Positions 59,201-64,000 of a stretch of DNA of 64,000 nucleotides are shown here, one piece after another. Source of the stretch: Aquatica leii (lineage: Eukaryota > Arthropoda > Insecta > Coleoptera > Lampyridae). The position numbers and the translations under genes are program-made. The notes under the pieces are model-generated. The model was not told where the DNA came from. It saw only the letters and a program-made list of their open reading frames with translations, and did no database searches. Each line of letters starts with the position of its first letter. Position 1 is the stretch's first letter. The stretch is from assembly GCA_035610365.1 (NCBI GenBank), contig CM069432.1, forward strand, positions 81,720,520 through 81,784,519, read 5' to 3'.

Positions 59201-62200
59201 AATTTTCATCGTAACTCGTGTAAAATAACACATTTTAAGTAAAGATAAATTGTTTCTTGCGAAATTAATGAATAATATTTTTTGAAAAGTACTTATATAA
59301 TTAAAAATTTTTAAATTTCCCACCGAAATGTTTTTTTTTGTACTTTCAATGTACCGTCAAAATTAAAGTGCTCTCAATCACGCCGCTTTGCGTTACTTGT
59401 TTGCTTATATCAACTGTTACTTATTTATTACCGTGGGTAAGTAAACATCTTAAACATTTACAGTATTTTTACTCAAAATAACTTAAATAGCCGTAAATTA
59501 TAAAAATTAAAAATGAAATGAATGAATGGAATCTTTTTCAAAAATGGAAAAATTTTAAATAACAGGCTTATTGACTACATTACTTATTAATTCGTTTGTA
59601 AAAAAAATATACTTAAGTTTTGCACTTTTTTTGTATCTTTCTTACTCAACATTTGTAATAGTTGTAACGTAATTTATCTATAGAAAGCCTTCTATAGAAG
59701 TGTTTTGATGGCCCTTCTCATAGAAGCATCTTAAAGAAATTGTGTAAAGTCAAATGAAGGAGCAAAATAATATACATCTTACCGTAATTGATCACATACC
59801 TCAATATTCTGTATCTCTACATTTTTGTTCATCTATTAAATATGATCTTTGCACATATGTACATAATTCTAACATCAAAACAACAAAAGCTGCAATTACA
59901 TTTGTAGTTATAGAGCAATTTCTACCCTAAGAAACAGCTGCTAAATTTACAAATTGATTACGTTTATATTTAATTTAGTAACCATTAAACCGTTAACATT
60001 TATTATATCAATCAGTGATAATTTTAGGAAATGTCCGATTATGAAGGTTTGGCAGAGTACGATGTTGAATATTTAGACATATGATTTTAACGCCAATTTA
60101 AAAAAAAACAACTAAAATAAATGTAGTCTTGTCAAGTGTGGATAATTCTTTTTCAAATCAGATTAAATTAATTAAAATGTAGATGTTTTAGTTAAAAACG
60201 GAAGTGTTTAATGCTTGTTTATTTTAGTGTTTTACTTGTTGTCGTAGTTGCTGACGGAAATTATACAAAATACCACAGATAGCTAGCAGTGAAATAAATA
60301 AGGAAATAAATAAGCATGACTCAACATAAGTATGGATTTTATAAACTTATTTAGAAAACTTAAACTAGAAGAAAATATAAACTAAAAACAAAATTAAATT
60401 ACTTCTGACTTCTATTATCCAGTCGAAAAGTTTTGTTATAACTGGAATGTTATTGGCATCAAATCTATGTTTTTGAAATTTATGAAATGCAAACGGCTGC
60501 AAAATTGAATTTTTCTAATAGTATGTAAGTGTAAGAAGAGTTTTGTTTTTATTTCGTTGTATCAGACTGGACCTCTTGGAAACCAAAACAAATTATCTAA
60601 AAACGGATAAAATGACGCAATTAAGAAAACGATGTGTTTCTAAAGGAATGTCACAACTATTTTCTAGGAGAATATCGCAACTATAACTAGTAAACCTGCT
60701 AAATACGGTTTAAAAATGTATTTATGGTTGATTCCAAGATTTTCTACTAACAGAAAAATTAACATTGATAACTGAATTGCGCAAAGATTGTGCACTATCG
60801 TTTAAATACTAAAAAAAAAGAGATAAATACCATCAGAAATCGTAACTAAAAATTTTTTTTAAAATTTTATTAATGTGTTTTAAATTTCCATAATTACGTA
60901 ATAAACCAAGGTATTAAATTGCTCAAAACAGTGAGAATCTAATTATAATTTTAAATAACAATGTTTATAATCCCGTTTTACGTGATAATAGTAATAGAAG
61001 CAGCGTTTAAAAACTGCTTCTCATGATCGTTTAAATTGTTATATTTTTTTTGCAACAATATTAAAAATGAACTGCAAATAGAGTATATGTACAAAGTTTG
61101 TAAACAGTAAACAGCGTAAAAGAAATTGAAAAACCTAAACAAGCAACCTTTTGCTTTTGTAATGTAAATAGTATATTACAAGTAAAGTGAAAAAGTTTTC
61201 ATTAATGCCGAGAGCAACGCTTCGCGTCTTGGTAAGCTGATGCTTGAAACAGTAATAGGTATATATACTAATTTATTGTATTTATTTCTTTTTTAAATTT
61301 ATATTTATTAGTATTTTTTATTTTCAAATTTTGTATTAATAACGTATATAAAGTAATTTAAAGTAACTGAAATACACCTTTATCAAAAAAAGTAATATAT
61401 CAGATATTAACAGAAAAATATAAAACATAAACAGCAGAACTTTATTTTAAATCATTCATCATCACTTACACAAGCGCGAAATATCTCTATTATAAAACCA
61501 ACTTATGATTTAAAGAATAGATTGATAAACTTACCGTTTTAGACAGAAGTCTCACTGCCACATTTTATAAAATTTTATCAACATATTGCTTTGTAAATAT
61601 AGTTCATTGTCAATTTTAATGTTTATAAAAAGTTACTGTAAAATTACTACCTGCGGGGTTAGATGTTAAACTTAGTGTTTTTCAAAAGCTTAGACGATAG
61701 AAGATAAGAATACAAAATCCACCTACTCATATTATTTGAAGTCTAACCGCCATTGTTTTGGTTCACAATAAGTTGGAATACGCTTACGAAAGTTTGTAAA
61801 AGTGAAAAAAAATAGTTAGTCATAAAATAACTACTACAACGCTTTTACATTTTATGTTAACTAATAATTTGTATCAAAAAGGTATAAAAAGTAACATAAG
61901 CAAATAATTTTTCATAGATGATGTTAAAACCAGTATTCTTATTTAGCTGTAAAAATGCCACTATTTGTATTTTACATTCAGTTTATTGAATTGTTTGTTT
62001 TCTTGTATTGTAATAATTGTATCTTGATAGCAAATTATACACCTATTCTTTAAAATGTATGCTTGCTTGGAACTACCATATATTAACGTTAAAAAATTAA
62101 AAACATCAAAAGGACGTGTTACAGCTTTTAGGACCAAAAAGATACAATTTAATTGTTTTGCGTTTTAGCGGTGAATGCAAAAGCTATTTTCTAATAAATT

Positions 62201-63999
62201 GTTTAAGTTTTATTTATAAAATAATTCTTGCAAATTAGAACCTTAATTTATTCAAATGCATTTGTTTCTCTTTCTTTCTTTGATTCAACCTTCATAACAT
62301 TAACATCAACATCATTAGAAGTAATGTAGTCTTCTTTCTTTTTGTCTTCAATTTCACGAATGCATTCAGAATCATCATTAAATAAGATATCAGCTTTGAA
62401 TACTTTGTATACTACTATCTCTACAAAGTACCTTTTTTTGTGTTCGTACGAATGTTTTATACTACTGTATTTTAGCTTATACACTTTTTAGAAACTATAT
62501 TTACGTAATGCCATTAAAATTAATAAATAGATACGTGATTAAATATAAAAATTCAACAAAAAATCGTGTAGTCATAATGACTTTAAATATTACTAAAATG
62601 CACGTGTGTATAAACAATTGCATAATAGTACTTTTGAATTGAATTAGTTAGAACCATCTTACATTATCCGCGACTTTTTCAGTTTTAGGTTTATCATTAA
62701 TTAAACAAAGTTTAGTACTAGTATCTACATTATAATTAAGTTTAACAGTTTTTACTGTTTTGTAATTTTAGTATCTACTATAACATTTATTTAAAAAAAA
62801 TTTAAGTACCTACGTATTACTGGCATCACAAACGATTATACATCTCTCACTATAATTTTAAAAGCATTTATATAATATATTTCTCTTTTTGTTTTTGCTA
62901 CTACTACAATTAAAGTTTTACAATCATTTACATCGTTTGTAGTTTAAAGAACGGCAAAATTTATTTATTTTGTTAGGTTACATGTTATATAGTAAAACAC
63001 ATTTCCAAAATCTTTTCTTATATTACACCGTCTTAATAAATACGTACTATGATAAAATAGCATAATCCTGGACTTTCATTGCCTTTATTTCTACTTCTTA
63101 AAAATAAACAAATATACACTATGTTTTGATTGCTCAAGTATCTGCAATCATCATCAACAAACTACTGCAGCTTATATACAAAAGAAATGAGATAATAATA
63201 ATAATGGAACGATCAAGCATAGAAAATGTAATTAAGGAAAACAAAGATTAATCTTACTGTAAGTAAGTAAAAAATCTAATTTTTTTATTGATATTTGACA
63301 GGTTTATTCTTGTTATCTAATAATTGTGCGTTACGCTTGTTAAACTATTCATAAGAACATCAGTCGTCACATTATTTGTACGTATTAATTTCACAAAAAA
63401 ATTACTCTTGTTTGTATTTTTTCATTTTGCAGTTGTTAAACTGCTTATCGTTTCTTTAACAATTAATAGATTATTTAATGTATAAAAAAATGCACTGTAA
63501 AAATAGTATAGTCATCCATGTTTTTTGAGCAAAGTTTTTTTGGCGAACGTCTTGGATCTTGAGAAAAATCTTTTTCATGTTCATGGTTCCTAGAAAAATC
63601 GGTACTTTAATTACTATTACTAAGAGTATCTCCTACTTCAAGGTATTTTCCTTATCATCTAAATCATAGACAACGTCGTTCATAAGATTTCTCACTTCAA
63701 CTTGACTTCCATCATTGTCGACATTCTAGTTTAAATGGATCATTTTTTAAGGTATTTCGCCATTTTCAATAAAAACACATTTTGACTTATGTATGTTATT
63801 TTTGTTGTAGGCTGATATATGTTATATGTTTAGGTAGACGTTGTCACAGTCTAAGAAAAAAAACAGCTTATGAGTGTGTAATAAACATTTTAATCTTCTA
63901 TAAACTACATTACATTTTTACTTTACATCTTCTTCTGTACATTATTTTTTGTGTTGTTTTTTGTAAAATTCATTAAAAAAAAAGAAGAAAAGTCGCCAG
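56230..63999. other. AT-rich stretch with only exon-like fragments
   Basis: No gene can be established. Two short exon-like pieces are noted as findings (57,640-57,730 and 60,028-60,084, both plus strand). The minus-strand frame at 62,248-62,484 (78 residues, charged C-terminal half with EIEDKKKEDYITSNDVD) might be a terminal exon but has no recognised domain. Confidence 0.4.
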
Positions 64000-64000
64000 G

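Noticed and set aside
62248..62484. Minus-strand 78-residue frame as a confirmed gene
   Set aside because: Charged tail looks protein-like, but no domain, partner exon or clear acceptor was found; left as a possibility only.

Overview
The window is AT-rich animal DNA, most likely from an insect: short GT-AG introns, single-copy coding in small exons, and a dense mix of insect-type transposable elements (Gypsy, BEL/Pao, Penelope-like, PIF/Harbinger, mariner-like, FLYWCH-type MULE, a LINE ORF1 relic and several MITEs). I cannot name the species. There is no bacterial-style gene organisation, no rRNA and no CRISPR array.

Layout. 1-5.1 kb: eroded retroelement pieces (Gypsy protease, Gypsy gag, a Penelope-like RT scrap) and a broken THAP-domain exon. 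7.7-13.4 kb: a LINE ORF1 relic, a large foldback element, and a small inverted-repeat element with a hammerhead-like core. 15,645-22,276: a young, nearly complete Gypsy LTR retrotransposon on the minus strand, with 469-bp LTRs differing at 3 sites, a 4-bp TAAT target duplication, a polypurine tract and a primer-binding site. Its polyprotein ends, after the integrase, in an in-frame OARD1/TARG1-like macrodomain, which is the most striking observation here. 25,359-27,677: the only clear host gene, nine exons of an SLC6 sodium-coupled transporter on the plus strand whose 5' exon(s) are not visible; a phase-compatible acidic exon at 29,126 may be an alternative C-terminus.

34.4-41.5 kb is a nest: a decayed PIF/Harbinger element, then a hammerhead-bearing repeat into which (or next to which) a mariner-like element with arms of about 400-450 bp was inserted (TA duplication), itself split by a MULE with a 9-bp duplication, then Penelope-like fragments in both orientations. 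41.6-43.6 kb: a BEL/Pao pol relic holding a MITE. 44.7-47.2 kb: an element with unequal repetitive inverted arms and an unassigned eroded transposase. 49.3-51.0 kb: a fairly recent Penelope-like element (RT plus GIY-YIG) on the minus strand, abutting a 344-bp tandem repeat whose units each carry a canonical hammerhead ribozyme on the plus strand. 51.6-53.7 kb: another decayed Gypsy. 54-64 kb: mostly featureless AT-rich DNA with a few exon-like fragments.

Working together: the LTR element would have encoded capsid, protease, RT/RNase H, integrase and a macrodomain in one chain; Penelope RT is a plausible mobiliser of the hammerhead repeats. Almost all other elements are dead. All family assignments are by eye from motifs.
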